Source: Planococcus citri
Taxonomy: Eukaryota > Arthropoda > Insecta > Hemiptera > Pseudococcidae
Direction of reading: 5' to 3'
DNA length: 64,000 nt
Assembly (NCBI RefSeq): GCF_950023065.1
Contig: NC_088679.1
Span: 37,634,001 to 37,698,000, forward strand
Shown: piece by piece, positions 1 through 11,884 of the stretch
Position numbering within the stretch: position 1 is the stretch's first letter
How the letters are laid out: the number at the start of each line of letters is the position of its first letter
Position numbers and translations under genes: made by a program
Notes under the pieces: model-generated
The model's input: only the letters and a program-made list of their open reading frames with translations
Database searches by the model: none
Told to the model about the DNA's origin: nothing

Positions 1-23
1 AATCATAACTTTTTCCATCAGTA

Positions 24-1409
24 AGGGTAAGGAGCCCCAAATCCGACCACTTTTAGTAAAACTGCCACCGATCGAAGACTATTTCACTTCAGATCATGGG
101 AAATGGCTTAAAAGATAGGTTGAACCTTCCCCTAACTCATACCAAAATTTTGGCGTAAACGAATAATTCTTTATATTTTTTTTGAATTTTTTCCCGCAAC
201 GTCTCAAAAATGATTTTTCAAATTTTGGTGCTCTAATCCCGACCACCTCCAAAAGTTAGGTACCCTAATTCCGACCACATTTGAAAGTGCAGCAACCAAT
301 AAAATACTATTTCACGTGAAAATACAGTAAGTGGCTTAAAAGATAGATTGAACCTTCCCCCAACTCATATTAAAATTTTGGGGTTATAGAATAATTCGTT
401 ATGGCTTTTTGGAATTTTCTTCTGAGGCACCTCAAGAAAGACTGAATTTGGTACCCTAATCCCGACCACTCTGACTGAATTTACATGATCTTATGGGTGG
501 TCGGGATTAGGGGACCCATACCATTTTACACTTACGTGAAAATTTTTTATACATACCTTTGATGGATTAAAAAAGCGGCTATATCATAGGAATCTTCAGT
601 CAATTCGCAGTTGACAGTCCCAATAGATGGCGCTGCTACGCGCTGCTACGAGCAACGAAACTAGGATAGCATTTTTCATTACATGTATTCTTATGGGAGA
701 TTTGCGATTTTCAAAAATTAATTAAAAATCGTGTAATTATTGCAGGAATGTAATTTTTACTTCAAATGAATGTTTAATTCTTCTACTTTTTGAGAAAATT
801 TATTACAATTTCTTAAACATTGTTTTTCTTGTGAAAAAATTGCTTTGCACTTCCTATGTTTTTCAGCATTTCAGGATACAATAAACAATGCAAATACGTT
901 GTAAATGCGGTGCAATTTTTTTTCAAGAAAAACCATGTTTAAGAGATCGTAATAAATTTTCTCAAAAAGTAGAAGAATTAAACATTCATTTGAAGTAAAA
1001 ATTACACTCCTACGATAATTACACGATTTTTAATTAATTTTTGAAAATCGCAAATCTCCCATAAGAATACATGTAACAAAAAATTATATCCTAGTTTCGT
1101 TGTAGTTCTGTTTCGACCGCTAGATGGCGACTACTTTGCTGTCAAGTGCGAAACCATAAAATTATTCAAAACTAATTAAAAAATTTTGGCGACGAAAAAT
1201 GTTGAAAAACAATTTTTTGAACATGGAATTTCTTCAACTTGGATTTATTTCGCGAGGTTTGGCTCTACAGCGGCCGGGTATGTCTCAAATTAATCGTCTG
1301 TGATAGAGGAACACGTTTATACCATTTTCCAATAGGTAGCGCTAAGAACAGACGAGATATAAAGGGTGGTCGGGATTAGGCACTGGTCGGAATTGGGCGT
1401 CCTTACCCT
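24..1409. mobile_element. Non-autonomous TIR element, TA target site (AGGGTAAGG family)
   Basis: The ends are inverted copies: AGGGTAAGGAGCCCC on the left and the complement of AGGGTAAGGACGCCC on the right, both flanked by TA (22-23 and 1410-1411), as for Tc1/mariner-type insertion. The subterminal motif CTAATYCCGACCAC recurs inside in both orientations, for example near 236, 269, 461, 495, 1371 and 1386. A segment around 100-170 is repeated in direct orientation around 325-395. No transposase frame is visible, so it must depend on a partner elsewhere. A separate palindrome (653-1101) lies inside it. Ends and TA are seen directly; the superfamily is inferred. Confidence 0.7.
653..1101. repeat. 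Nested foldback (palindromic) repeat
   Basis: Two arms of about 190 bases are inverted copies. The left runs from AACGAAACTAGGAT through a stretch containing ACATGTATTCTTATGGGAG. The right runs from its complement to ATCCTAGTTTCGTT. The unpaired centre is near 877. Copies of AGATGGCG flank both sides at about 625 and 1122, so the inverted structure may be slightly longer. It has no coding capacity. It sits inside the larger TIR element, so it either inserted there or is part of its cargo. Confidence 0.7.
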
Positions 1410-1411
1410 TA

Positions 1412-4070
1412 CACTCATTTTTTTCTCTATTTACCTCATAATGACGATTATTCGACTGTTTTCCAGTATTATCATCTTTTATTTGGGGAAATATTCAAGC
1501 GTGTGTCTCACGATTTGCACTGATATCTCCGAGAATGTGCTAGAATTCGGATGGCTAACCACCTTCCGAAGTTCCTGTCATACATACGAGTATAACTTTG
1601 GTCTCGTCTGTACCCATCACGTTAAATGTCAGTGTTTTTGGTTGGTTATAAATAATTGGAAAAAAAATTCGCAGGTAAGGATTTTGATGCAAACTAAACT
1701 AAACATAGACTAGGCACGTTAATTTTTTCATATCAAAAGAAACAAAATGTTGAAAAAAAATAATCTTGGAAATTGGTCTATTGCACTATTGAACCCCTCA
1801 TCCCTCTTCTCCACTCTAAGCGATTACGACCATTTTCGAGACGATGTGAAGCTTTCAGTGAAAGTCCCCTGTCCTCCAGCATACTCGGATTGCTTCAGGA
1901 GAAATGAATGATGGTTGAAGTCAACTTCGACGTAGACTCGAATTCTTCAAATGGATTCGAAAGTGACTACCACACGTTTTGGGTGGTCGATTTCAGCTTG
2001 TATAGGCCAATTTTCTGATATTTTTCTTAAGATTTGCTCATTTTGTAAAAAATTGATCGTCTTCGCCATTTTCAAAAATTTTTCGAGCACCGAAAATCCT
2101 AATTTGGCAATTTGGCTCCAAAATGTATACGACTTAGTTTGTTTAAGGAAATCAAATTCCGGCTCAGTTCAACTTAACAGATGGTAAAAGTTCCCTTATG
2201 AGGATCTCCCACCTTCCTTCTTGCAATAGGTATCCGTGCGAATCTTCGGTTTAATTTAACAAACCGACATCGATGCACGTTGTTCTCCTCTGTAAATACT
2301 GTATAAATACTATCTGCTCTGTAGAGCTTCTGTGTGACGAGTCCACCAACGAAGAGTACATAGTTTATCAATGAGAATCGTACATACGAACTTGAAAATT
2401 ATCCACGAGAATTTATTCCTGTTAGGTATAACTCTTGAAGCGGCAATTTGCTTATTTTCCATTCGCAGTAGCAAATAATTTAAATTTAATTGGTCTCCTT
2501 TTAATGTATTCTTATGCGACAAGACAGTTCAACATAAATAACAATAATGATGGTAATATTTCCATTGCGCAAAGTATGCACGTTCGTGGGTTTAGCTATT
2601 GTCTCGTAGAATGCGTTTTATGTCAAACATGTATACGACAATACTCCGTGCAACGATAGCTGCCACTTTTAACAATGCTATACGTTTCAGTTTCCAGTTC
2701 CTCGGTACTGAAAGTAAATACCCGGTACATGTGTTCTCGAACAAATTTCTTCGTGAAAAAGAAAAACAAACGATGTACTACTCGCAGAGTATAAGGTACC
2801 TTATACCTCTAGACTTGACCTACGCCTTATTAATCTGAAAATTTCCAACATCTATCCATCATTTTATCATCTCCGATCGGTTTTGTAAGATTTGATAAAT
2901 TAATTTCGTCCCGTTACGATCCTACATTACATTTTGGATGTTTGACGTGCGAGTTGAGTATATACTTGCACGTGTGGGATGTACATGTAGGCATGTACAC
3001 TGGTACTTTAACATATGAAAAAGCCATTCCCCAACCAGCATATTTTATCCTAAATTTTCAATCCATATTTAAAACGTCATGTAAAAAATATTAACGGGAT
3101 TTTTTTTTCCTTAGTAGAATAACAACCATATTCCTATACATCTAGAGTATAAATTTTGTGAATAATTGTCGTAGGTATAGTTTTTGTATTTTATCCTAAT
3201 TCCTGTGGGGGTTCTTATACCAGATTTTGAGAAAATACTGCAAGTTTTAGGATTACCTACCTATATGCCTACATGCAACAACTTAACGTATGGGTGACCC
3301 TTGGCTAGATAATATTTAATAATTGTATAAATGATTATATTAATTTCTAGATATTATTTCCTATGTCATATATTGTCTGAAGAACTACATTTGGATATAA
3401 TGTTTTGACCATTTAACTAAGCCCTGCCTTCTTTTTTCTATCTCTACGGTGAATCTCTTATCTCGATTTTAAAATCTTAATGCACTTGTAGGATTACCTA
3501 CCTATGTAAAAAACCATAAACTTCGGAAAGTGAAATTTTTCATCATGATGAGTTACCTGCATTGAGCCCATTTCAGACTGAAATTCATTTCCGTTTGATA
3601 TGTAAAAATGGTATGTATTCGTATCAGAAAGCCTATCCAGTCGAAATTGACTGATTTTCAAAGATTTTCACCCCTCAGAATTGAAGATACAATACCTTCC
3701 AAAATCTTCAAGCATTTCTTTACCTACCCTTCTTTTTTTTTAAATAAGTGATACACATCGATTTGTTTTTAATCCAAATTTTGAATGATATCAAGAAAGA
3801 TCTTTATTACCGCTATTACGTGGAGTCTGACTTCGATGACATGAATTCACATAAGAACGTGAGCTAGAATTTGAACGCAAACGTGAAGAGCTTTTTGAAC
3901 AAGCAGTTTTTTTTTAGCAATTTTTCAAAGAATCAATTCAATTCAGAATCGATTTTAAACAATTCTGGATGTACTTAAATTTGAAAACCGAAGTACCTAC
4001 CTATCGAGAATCGTGATTAATTGATGGACACAAGATTTACAATTTTCGTAGATTTTTCAAATTTTGAGTG
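1412..4070. other. Intergenic, no gene seen
   Basis: This is low-complexity AT-rich sequence with scattered TACCTACCTA words (near 3256, 3493 and 4000). Open frames here are short, overlap on both strands and show no recognisable domain, codon bias or splice context. I see no RNA gene and no long repeat. Confidence 0.5.
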
Positions 4071-4073
4071 AAC

Positions 4074-4236
4074 GGTTTGTTGATAAGACACGGATAAAAA
4101 ATTTGAAAACCATCAAAATTCGACAAAATGTAAAATGCAAGAATTATCAAATACCAGCCTAAGATTATAACTACGTAAAACTCACGTTCCATCGATAAAT
4201 TTAAACTAATGAATTTTTTAAAAAAATGTATAAAAT
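4074..4236 (+). promoter_or_regulatory. Shared promoter module of the secreted-peptide gene
   Basis: Box A (4074-4098) reads GGTTTGTTGATAAGACACGG. Box B (4182-4198) reads TCACGTTCCATCGATAA. A TATA-like TGTATAAAAT lies at about 4227-4236, some 100 bases before the ATG. The same two boxes, in the same order, precede the genes at 17.7, 23.7 and 29.4 kb. The ATCGATAA core resembles the insect DRE site TATCGATA bound by DREF, but that is only a resemblance. An ATG at 4226 lies inside this promoter and is unlikely to be a translation start. Confidence 0.6.
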
Positions 4237-4327
4237 TTGGCATTGGAGTGATGTCAAATACAGTGTACATTCAACATTTCGTTTTATACTCGTTACGCGT
4301 CAAAGTTTTAAGTGCAGAATATTCGAA

Positions 4328-4528
4328 ATGAAGTTCGCTCTGTTCAGTATCTTCATAGTGTTCTCATTGATAGCAGCAGTTCACAATGTGGAGCATTTGT
4401 ACGTTCTACCAGGAGCCTCCGTGGAAATTAACAAACATGTAAGAACCGGCCCTGCATCTGAGAGTAAGAAACCCATCCTGGATGGCCCAGCAAGACCATC
4501 AAAACTACCAAAAGCAGTAATTTACTGA
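4328..4528 (+). CDS. Small secreted peptide, family member 1
   Basis: This is a 66-residue protein without introns. Residues 1-19 (MKFALFSIFIVFSLIAAVH) form a signal peptide: a short basic start, then a hydrophobic core. The mature part is about 46 residues, cysteine-free, rich in Pro, Lys and Ala, and ends in KAVIY. I recognise no domain in it. The start is fixed by alignment with the paralogues at 17.7, 23.7 and 29.4 kb, which share the MKFA/MNFA start; an in-frame ATG at 4226 falls in the TATA region. The promoter boxes and the 3' end match those of its paralogues, but the mature part does not visibly align with theirs. It is probably a secreted effector, defence or structural peptide; the function is unknown. 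It may instead be a truncated relative of the 108-residue members. Confidence 0.6.
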   Translation: MKFALFSIFIVFSLIAAVHNVEHLYVLPGASVEINKHVRTGPASESKKPILDGPARPSKLPKAVIY

Positions 4529-4674
4529 GAGGAATAAACGGAAACAATGAAATGCGGACAGGTTGATTTCAGATGTATTCCTACGAAGAAGTTATGTTAA
4601 TCCAAAAGAAATATTTCATTAACTATTCTCAAGCATTGCAAATAAGCTTAGTAATCTAAAAATCACTTGACAAA

Positions 4675-4700
4675 ATGTCAACATTAGCACAATAAAATTT
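4675..4700 (+). terminator. Poly(A) signal, conserved 3' end
   Basis: AATAAA at 4691-4696 sits in ACATTAGCACAATAAAATTT. The same string ends the transcripts of the 17.4 kb gene (complement around 17321-17342) and the 23.7 kb gene (24109-24127). It is about 160 bases after the stop codon. Confidence 0.65.
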
Positions 4701-4916
4701 TCAACATATCAGCGTATGATACCTTCATTCAATGGTTTCTCTTCTTACCACGCAGAAATTCTAAAAAATTCCGACCCAAGAAATTCAGCCAACTTGAAAA
4801 ATTTTCCAAGACTTCAGAATTTGTCCGATTCGGCATTTTTATTAAATGTTGAGTAAGTATGCAGGTATAATGGATATTATTTACCGAATCAGTGAAAATC
4901 AAAATTCGTTCCGATT

Positions 4917-5335
4917 TTCACATTTCAAAAAGTTGTTGTGTTTAGTGAAAAAAATCAAAAACTAAGCATCCTAGAAAAAACACTATTAATGACATCATGA
5001 CGATTGGAAATTCAACTCTCTAGGTACCTACAATTTTCCTCGACACCATTTCTCCGTAGAATGCTTCTTCGTTCCGTCTCCAGATCGATTTTCATGAAAC
5101 TCAGTTCGCAAATTTTTCAAATAAACTTTTGAAAAATTTGCAAACTAGGTATAGGTACCGTTTTTTTTGTTGTGTTGTATGGTTTCATTAAAATTGATCT
5201 GGAGGGGGAAATGAGCATTCTACGGAAAAATGAAGTCGAGGAAAATTGTAGAGAATAAAATTTCCAATCGTCTTAATGTTGTTAGTTTTTTTTTAGAATG
5301 CTTGTTTGAGTTTTTCTCAAAAAACTGAAATTTCA
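4917..5335. repeat. Foldback repeat
   Basis: Imperfect inverted arms meet near 5125. The left arm contains GACGATTGGAAATTC, ACAATTTTCCTCGAC and TCTCCGTAGAATGC; the right arm has their complements (GCATTCTACGGA, GTCGAGGAAAATTGT, AATTTCCAATCGTC). It has no coding capacity and no clear target duplication. It lies just downstream of family member 1. Confidence 0.6.
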
Positions 5336-6249
5336 CAGTAGCTACGTGCAATTAATTTTTTTTCTGTGGTGTTCCATTTTTATATGAAGACCACGTGATG
5401 CACGCTCGTATTGTTAAATTCATTGAAAAACATTTTTTAAAGTGTATTGAGGTCAATGGTGACCCTTTAGAGCACTTACAATGAGGATCTTCGCATTATA
5501 ATTGAATAAATTTTGAATTTTGCAAATTTGCCAACTGACTTTTTCCCTTCCCATGGAGACGTGCCCATTTTATGACCCTAATATTGGTTCAAATAAGTTT
5601 GAGACTGCAGGATCGGATTGTGTTATTGTGCGATGAAAAAAATACGATACCTATCTAATAAAAATTATTTTTTCATAAAAAGTGCTATAAGTAAAAAACT
5701 GAGCTCATTTTTCTCAAAATGAACTTTTTCAATACGTCAACTTCAAAGTTTAATTAATCCACGAATTTTCGACATTTTTGAGTGGGGTTTGGCAGGAAAT
5801 GTTCGTTATGATGTTCTGTATATATCTGTGGTGTGAATATCTCCGATTTCATGTTTGCCAACTTATTGTACCTTTCTCTGGAGCGTATCACATTTTGAAA
5901 AATTCTGGGTTATTCAACTCCCACCCTCCTTGAATGTCTCTTCTTGATTTATATCATAATTTTAATGCTCTAAAATGATTGGATCACTTTTTTCAATTTC
6001 GTAGTCAAAAAGATCTCGAAACAATTGAGCTATTAAGGACGATAAAATTCTAACTTTCAGACCCCTTCCACTTCTTTCTACTATTTTTGTGTGTATCTCT
6101 GGTTGCATTTTTTTTAAGATTTTGAGAAATGGAAAAATCGGCTTGGGAAATCGGAAAAATTCAGGAATAATCATCTCGTTAGAAGACTGGTCACTCTGAA
6201 TTTTCCTGAACCTGAGAGTTGTGTTGTTGATAGTTTTTTGAAAATGCTG
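5336..6249. other. Intergenic, no gene seen
   Basis: AT-rich sequence without a supported gene or a long repeat. A minus-strand open frame over 5962-6402 runs into the TIR of the next element and has no recognisable domain. Confidence 0.45.
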
Positions 6250-7064
6250 ACAAGGGAACCCTCCCACATGATAATCTCCGATTTGAATGAAACTTAGACT
6301 GATGGTAAGAGGACCTCTAAGAACCCCCATCTCCCAATTTTCAGCTGCTGAAGTTGATTTTTCGATTTTTGGCGAGCGTTTGAAGTTTTGTGTATTTTTC
6401 ATACTTTTTCTCGTGTAATGTGAAAAAATTCGATTTCTGATGATTTCCAGATTTGTCCGACGGTAGTATTAATCGATTAGATATCAAGCATAAACCCTTC
6501 GGCCAAAATTTCAGTGGCTCAAGTTCATGTGGTGGAGAGAAACGGCCATTTTTCGAATTCACACATAACATGAGAAAAAACAGTAAAAAATCCTGTTTTC
6601 TGAACGGACGGCCCGATCCGGCCAATTATGGTATATGAGTCGATTTGGTATTCAGCACAGACTATTTGACCAAAATTTGAGCCTTTGAAGTTCATTGGAT
6701 GAGCTTAATTTGCTGGTTTTTCAAATTTTCCAATGGCATTTATGAACTACCAGATGGACAAAAAAATTTGATTTCTGAAGATAATTCCAGATCCCGCTGG
6801 CGGTGTATCTGTCGATTAGGTATCAAGCATAGACCCTTCGGTCAAAATTTCAGCTCCTGAAGTTCATATGGTGGGGAGAAACGGCCATTTTTTGAATTTA
6901 CAGAACAACTTTAACTGTGTACACAAAACTTCAAATGCTAGTCAAAAATCGAAAAATCAACTTCAGCAGCTGAAAATTGGGGGATGAGGGTTTTTTGATG
7001 TCCTCTTTCCACCAGTCCAAGTTTCATTCAAATCGGAGATTATTATGTGGGAGGGTTCCCTTGT
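6250..7064. mobile_element. Non-autonomous element with about 165-bp TIRs
   Basis: The left end begins ACAAGGGAACCCTCCCACAT and the right end is its complement, ATGTGGGAGGGTTCCCTTGT. Inverted homology continues inward for about 165 bases on each side (to about 6415 and from about 6905). The centre holds two direct copies of a segment of about 120 bases (about 6445-6560 and 6775-6900), sharing ATCAAGCATA and GAGAAACGGCCATTTTT. No transposase is present. A target duplication is not obvious, so the superfamily is not assigned. Confidence 0.65.
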
Positions 7065-8400
7065 GAGGTAAACTTTTCCAGTTCCTCAATTGAATTGAGC
7101 ATGATCGATTTTTATAAATTGAAAAATGCGAGTAAATTAAAGAACTAAAACCGTGTTCGAGAAATGTTTCAATTTAGTTTTTTCTACCAGACACAGATAA
7201 TAAACTGAATTCGCTTCTTACAGACATAGGTAGATGTAACGTTTAGGTATACGTTGATGATTAATTATGTCATCAGTACTCATGTACTAGAATTCACTGT
7301 GTGCGATTACTAGAGATACGCGGATGAAAGAAGGTGAGACATAGTAGCGGCACGTCTACATCTTAGGTATGATAAGTATGTATGTAATGTTTAGCACGTT
7401 GTTTACCATTGACTCGTGGTATGATCCGGTAACCTATTGCAACTACGCGAAACATCAGTCAAAACATTACAGCAACTCGAACAATTATCATTATGTAATT
7501 AATTAGAAATAGAAAATCGTGCATAACTCGTCATATCTTGGCGTAGCATCTGGTACTAATACATGTAGGTACAGTACCTCTACCTATACCTTACTAGAGA
7601 GGATGAATGAGTGAACGTGTTCCGGAGCTCTTTTACTACTTGCTATTTTTTTTTTTTTTTTGCTCGATGCCTCCTACTTTTTTGCGCTCAGTGTGTAACC
7701 TGGGCCATAAATTTATACGTTTATCAGTAGCGCGAATTAGGTTATAGTTTATGGAACAATACACGAGCAATTTTTCTTATCGGCCGTTAATTTCGCAGAT
7801 TATTGTTTATTGTGCCTGTGCGCGCGAATAACGTACTCGTACATGCGGCAGAGTACATTGCCTATAATATACGCTATAGTGTAGTAAAAACGGTAGTCGG
7901 GTGTTATTTATTAGTATAAATGCGAAATAACAGTACACGTATAAATTAAAAAATATTTTTCTCAAATGTCGCATAATGCGTCGAAGACACGTATAATTTT
8001 ACATGTAATAATACAAGTTTCGCATCGCAACATTTGTAATAATGAATAACGCATAGTCTTTAGCCACCCAGGAACTACTTGTAAGTGTCACATTCATTCA
8101 AGCTGCCCACGTGTGTATTGCACACAGATTTAATGCTATTATTGTACGAGTACGTACATATACGAGCGAGAGAGCGACGCGTATACTTACCCAGCCAGAG
8201 TTACTTTACCTTGCCTGATGCCTCCTTAGAATTATACCGCTAACGCGAGCTCGCCTTACATATTTAACAAAAATAAGCGATTTCTTGTCTCCAGCACATG
8301 GCATAGGCATAAATATCATTCTCGTTTATTTGCTAATTAGTTAGTTCCTATCGGAGTCGGAGTGAGCGTTTATTTGGGTGTAAAGTGTCGAAATAGCGTT
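7065..8400. other. Low-copy intergenic DNA
   Basis: This stretch differs from its neighbours: it has many CpG-containing words (ACGTATAC, GTACGAG), few A/T homopolymers apart from T15 near 7650, and no visible repeats. I see no gene. It could contain regulatory sequence for a gene outside the window. Confidence 0.35.
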
Positions 8401-8401
8401 T

Positions 8402-8668
8402 ATGAATGGAACGTTGATTTATCGGATATCTTTTAAGTATATCTCTCTTTACGTATTCGCCGCAGTTTACAGTTCGATGTCATTGTGCGGCGTTGTTTTG
8501 GGAAATTTGTCGGTATTTTTTGGTTTCTTCATTAGCCACAGAATCATGGTTTTTGTGCTCAGATGCAAACCTATTGCAGCCATCTTGACGTTGGTTGGAT
8601 TTTGCATGAATACCTACCATTTATTCGATGTCAAAGAACTAGAATTTAACTACATACTACATAGATAT
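8402..8668 (+). pseudogene. Hypothetical hydrophobic open frame interrupted by a transposon
   Basis: An ATG at 8402 opens 89 codons rich in hydrophobic residues, with about three possible membrane segments (residues 12-28, 30-46 and 58-72). I do not recognise a family. The frame is cut at 8668/8669 by the element at 8669-9643. On the far side of the insertion (from 9650) the same frame stays open for about 14 more codons before a TAA, so the original frame was about 103 codons. That the insertion falls in an open frame may be chance. There is no intron, homology or codon evidence that it was ever a gene. Confidence 0.25.
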
Positions 8669-9643
8669 GTTACCGTTAAAGTATTTACTCCAGGTAATGT
8701 ATGAAATAACTAGTTATTTCATATATTAACGAAAAAGTATGAAATCGGATTTTTTTCTACATTTTACCTAGTTATTTCATACATACACGAGGTGTGTTTA
8801 GTTAAAGTGTGAATTCAATGAATGAACTGCGATAAAGTAAGAAATGAAGGTGAATTCAAAGTTAGAACATATATGAGGGGTCATTCCACGTCAATTCAAC
8901 CAAGAAGTGGTAAGGGGGGGATCGGCGATTTTTTTTTGAAATTTTTTCTGTGGAAAGGCCTTCTGAAGGGATGACCAATGGGGCAATGGCAGAAATCGCA
9001 GCCCTCTAGCCCTTTTTTAAAGGCTGCTAGGGGTTGTCAAAGTTTTCAGTGAACTTGAAATATTATCCATTTCAGCAGTGGATTACTCGATAACCGCGAT
9101 AAATTTTTTTTAAATGAAAAATTAGCTTGAAAAGTTTCGAAACATATACTATGGACAACTTTTTATGTTGAACAACATATTTAAAAAAATGGGATGGCAT
9201 TATGTCGTAAAAGTCGATTTAAAAAATTGAAAGTTTGAGAAAAAATGCGATTTTTGATTTAAAACATGAAAAAAAGTTTTGACTGGTGAAGATGACCCAT
9301 TTCACCCCTATTTTTACATATCCGTTGAAAAAGTTGAAAAAATAAACGTTGCCAATGTGTAAAAAATGGAATGAAGATGCAACTCAAAGTGTCATGCGAG
9401 CAAAAAGTGCTGTATAAAATAATTTTTTTTCAACTTTTGTAATAAAATAATTTTTAACCGCTCATTTCATGATTTAACTGAGCACACCTAGCTGTTTCAT
9501 GGAATAACTAGGTTTTTCATACATTACCTAGGTGAACTGTGAACAATTTACTTGAATTAAATACTTTTTCGTTAATGCATGAAATAACTAAGGAATAACT
9601 AGTTATTTCATACATTACCTGGAGTAAATGCTTTAACGGTAAC
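8669..9643. mobile_element. Non-autonomous TIR element with direct flanking repeat
   Basis: The left end is GTTACCGTTAAAGTATTTAC and the right end is the complement of GTTACCGTTAAAGCATTTAC. The inverted match continues through CTCCAGGTAATGTATG. The flanks are AGATAT on both sides (8663-8668 and 9644-9649), a 6-bp duplication; counting one extra paired base in the TIR gives a 4-bp GATA duplication instead. The subterminal motif TAGTTATTTCATACATTACC recurs inside (about 8765, 9500 and 9600), partly as the palindrome ATGAAATAACTAGTTATTTC. No transposase frame is visible. Confidence 0.75.
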
Positions 9644-9684
9644 AGATATACATACATACATCAATTAATCTTGAGTGGAGAATT

Positions 9685-9990
9685 TGAGCTTCAATAAGGA
9701 TCTCAGTTCAACACTTGTACAATATGATCATTGTTTTATTTCATTGCTGCGTGTACCTATGTCCTTTATGTTGAAATGAGTAACTCAGGTAACAGTAACA
9801 ACACATATATTTCAATCTGTTTAGTTGATGAGAAGTCTAGCTTCTCAATCACCATCGATAATTCAGTTTTACCACTTGGATAACTTATTAGTGGCACAAC
9901 ATGTACCTCCCTCAAGTTGGCAACACAGAAAATAACAAAATACAAGATATGAAAATATAAATCGCGAATTAACAACAGAAAGTTTGATTA
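9685..9990 (-). repeat. Candidate 3' LTR remnant of a copia-like element
   Basis: Read on the minus strand, a purine-rich GAGGGAGG (about 9907-9914) precedes TGTTGTGCCACTAA. A GAAATAAAACAATG poly(A)-type sequence follows near 9740, and a possible CA end lies near 9680. It is downstream of the copia gag/protease relic on the same strand, which is where a 3' LTR would be after loss of pol. No second LTR is visible, so this rests on position and sequence style only. Confidence 0.3.
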
Positions 9991-10104
9991 AATAAATACA
10001 AAATGGTTATAAAACGATTAAAACCATAATAAAAACAAATGGTGCAAAATAGCAACAAAAACACTTCAGCCCGACTTCTCAATACAAAGAACAGAGAAGA
10101 GATT

Positions 10105-11295
10105 ATGCATCAATTTTGGCACAAATAAAACATTATCAAAACGACACTTTCATTTTTAGTTTTTAGAAAAATAGAACCTACTTTATATACATCTGAACCT
10201 CTACCTTCTTCCTCGATTCTAAATGTCATAGGTACATCAGGTAGTTTAGAATTACGCAATATATCGACATTAACCATGTGGCGAATCACACCACTATCTA
10301 AAGCACTGATCACTTGGTTAGAATTAGCAGGCATAATTAAAGTATCAATATTGAAATTTGCAGCAGAATTCGCTGCAGTTATCATCAAAAATTGTATATC
10401 CTCACTAGTGGTAATATGAGAATTTACAACACTTCCCTGTTTATTTTTGTTTTTAAGTTTGTTGCAATCAGACTTAACGCGACATACATATTCTTTTACA
10501 ATAATTACATTTCACCTTACTGGTATTATTTGAATAGGTACATACAATTTTTATTACCACGACCACGACGACCTCCTCTGAATGATGAAATAAAAGCAGT
10601 TGACTGGTTAGGTTGAGTGGATTTGGCTGACGAAGCATTTGACATTTGACTTGTTTTCAACTCATTTGACAAACTTGTACCTTGATGAATAGCAGGATTT
10701 TGAGGAAATTGGAATTTTTGATTGGCATGGTCACATGCATCGTATATTCAGGCGGGAACGATTTGGCAAGCTTTATAATGCTCCGATGCTGATTTAATGG
10801 AACGTTGAGGCCAAGTAACTGATTATAAATTGATCGATATTTGGATATATTAAGGCACACATCTTCACTCAATGAAAATCACATATCGCTCAGCTTAGTT
10901 TTCAATTCAATTACACGTTAATCCGTTTGACGAGAAAAATTTGCCTTCAAAGAATCCCAGGCATTTTTGTGTAGCGGCATCCTGGAATGATGTGGAGCAA
11001 ATCGTCATCCATATGCAAAACGATGGAATAATATGCTAAATCATTTGACTTTTTCCAAGTGTCAGTCAAAAGATTTCCAGTACGAACCGGATCATTTATG
11101 CAGGATAGAACGCCTAATTTTGTTTAAAAAATCTCCATTCGAAACTTCCATACCTTGTAATTCTGACCAATTAGTTTCCTTATCCCACTCTTGTTGATTT
11201 CTTCTTCCATCATAAGAAAAAAAGTTGAAAAAATCGGGAAAACAATTTAAGATGAAATAATTTTTGATTTTGAAGATTAATAGTTTATTTAACAT
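10105..11295 (-). pseudogene. Copia-type gag and protease relic
   Basis: Broken minus-strand frames follow the order of a Ty1/copia polyprotein. A gag N-terminal part (11092-11295) includes TNWSEL. A gag core contains DTWKKSNDLAYYSI and NAWDSLKANFSRQT (about 10905-11090). The segment FPPEYTMHVTMPI lies at 10657-10872. A zinc-knuckle-like stretch (CNYCKR, then after a frame change VKSDCNKLKN) lies near 10460-10512, with the usual His position changed. A retropepsin-like DSGVIRHM is found within 10110-10388. Several frameshifts and stops separate these blocks, and reverse transcriptase and integrase are missing. It is a dead retrotransposon lying between hAT-like fragments and a possible LTR. 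Confidence 0.65.
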
Positions 11296-11410
11296 GAAAT
11301 CTCAAAAAATGAAAATGAAATTAAAATTAATAATGAAAAATATTTTATTAAACGTGAAATTTATTATTTTGATTGAAAACCTCACGTGCTTGGCAGACAG
11401 AGGCTACCGT

Positions 11411-11647
11411 TCAAAATATTTCAGAGTCTGTGACACATTTTGCTAACAAAGTTTTAAAAACACCTTCATTTTTAGTAAACGCTTTCCAAGATGATAGACC
11501 AGTGGCGTCTAAATTTTCCACAATGAAGTCGTGGACAACAGCATAATCTTCAGGACCCATTTCTTCGATCAAAGTATATATGTGTACAGATATTTCAAAA
11601 GGGTCCGTTTGGTCGGTGCCGAGAAGGGTGTAGATTTTATTTTTCAA
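11411..11647 (-). pseudogene. Possible hAT transposase fragment
   Basis: An open minus-strand frame of 78 codons contains TLIEEMGPEDYAVVHDFI followed by VFKTLLAKC. The spacing and style recall the hAT catalytic-domain segment around the second acidic residue (...GPENVVQVVTDNA...), but the similarity is weak and the key residues are not clear. Its first 25 or so codons lie in an inverted repeat (11574-11655 against 11762-11852), so the real frame starts later. It lies on the same strand as, and downstream of, the hAT-like exons at 12.5-13.1 kb and may be from the same gene. Confidence 0.3.
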
Positions 11648-11852
11648 AAATCAAAATACACTTCCAACGTTCTCCGCTGGATCCCAACAGTGTTTTAGTG
11701 TGAAGCTGTCCATGAAAGCTTCACGTTCCCGCGCCGTTTAGATCAATTGGAAAACGTTGGAAGATTGTACCGATTTTTGAAAAATTAAATCTATACGCTT
11801 CTCGGCACCGGCCGAATGAGCCCTTTTGAAATATCTGTACCTACACATATTG
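11574..11852. repeat. Short inverted duplication
   Basis: The segment 11574-11655 (containing GATATTTCAAAAGGG and GGTGCCGAGAAG) is repeated in inverse orientation at 11762-11852 (CTTCTCGGCACC and CCCTTTTGAAATATC). About 100 bases separate the arms. Confidence 0.65.
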
Positions 11853-11884
11853 GAATTTTGGCTGAAAATAGTACGCAGCCAGAG

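Noticed and set aside
4226..4327. N-terminal extension of the 4.3 kb peptide from an upstream ATG
   Set aside because: This ATG lies in the TATA-like region, and the extra residues would bury the signal peptide; the paralogues do not have them.
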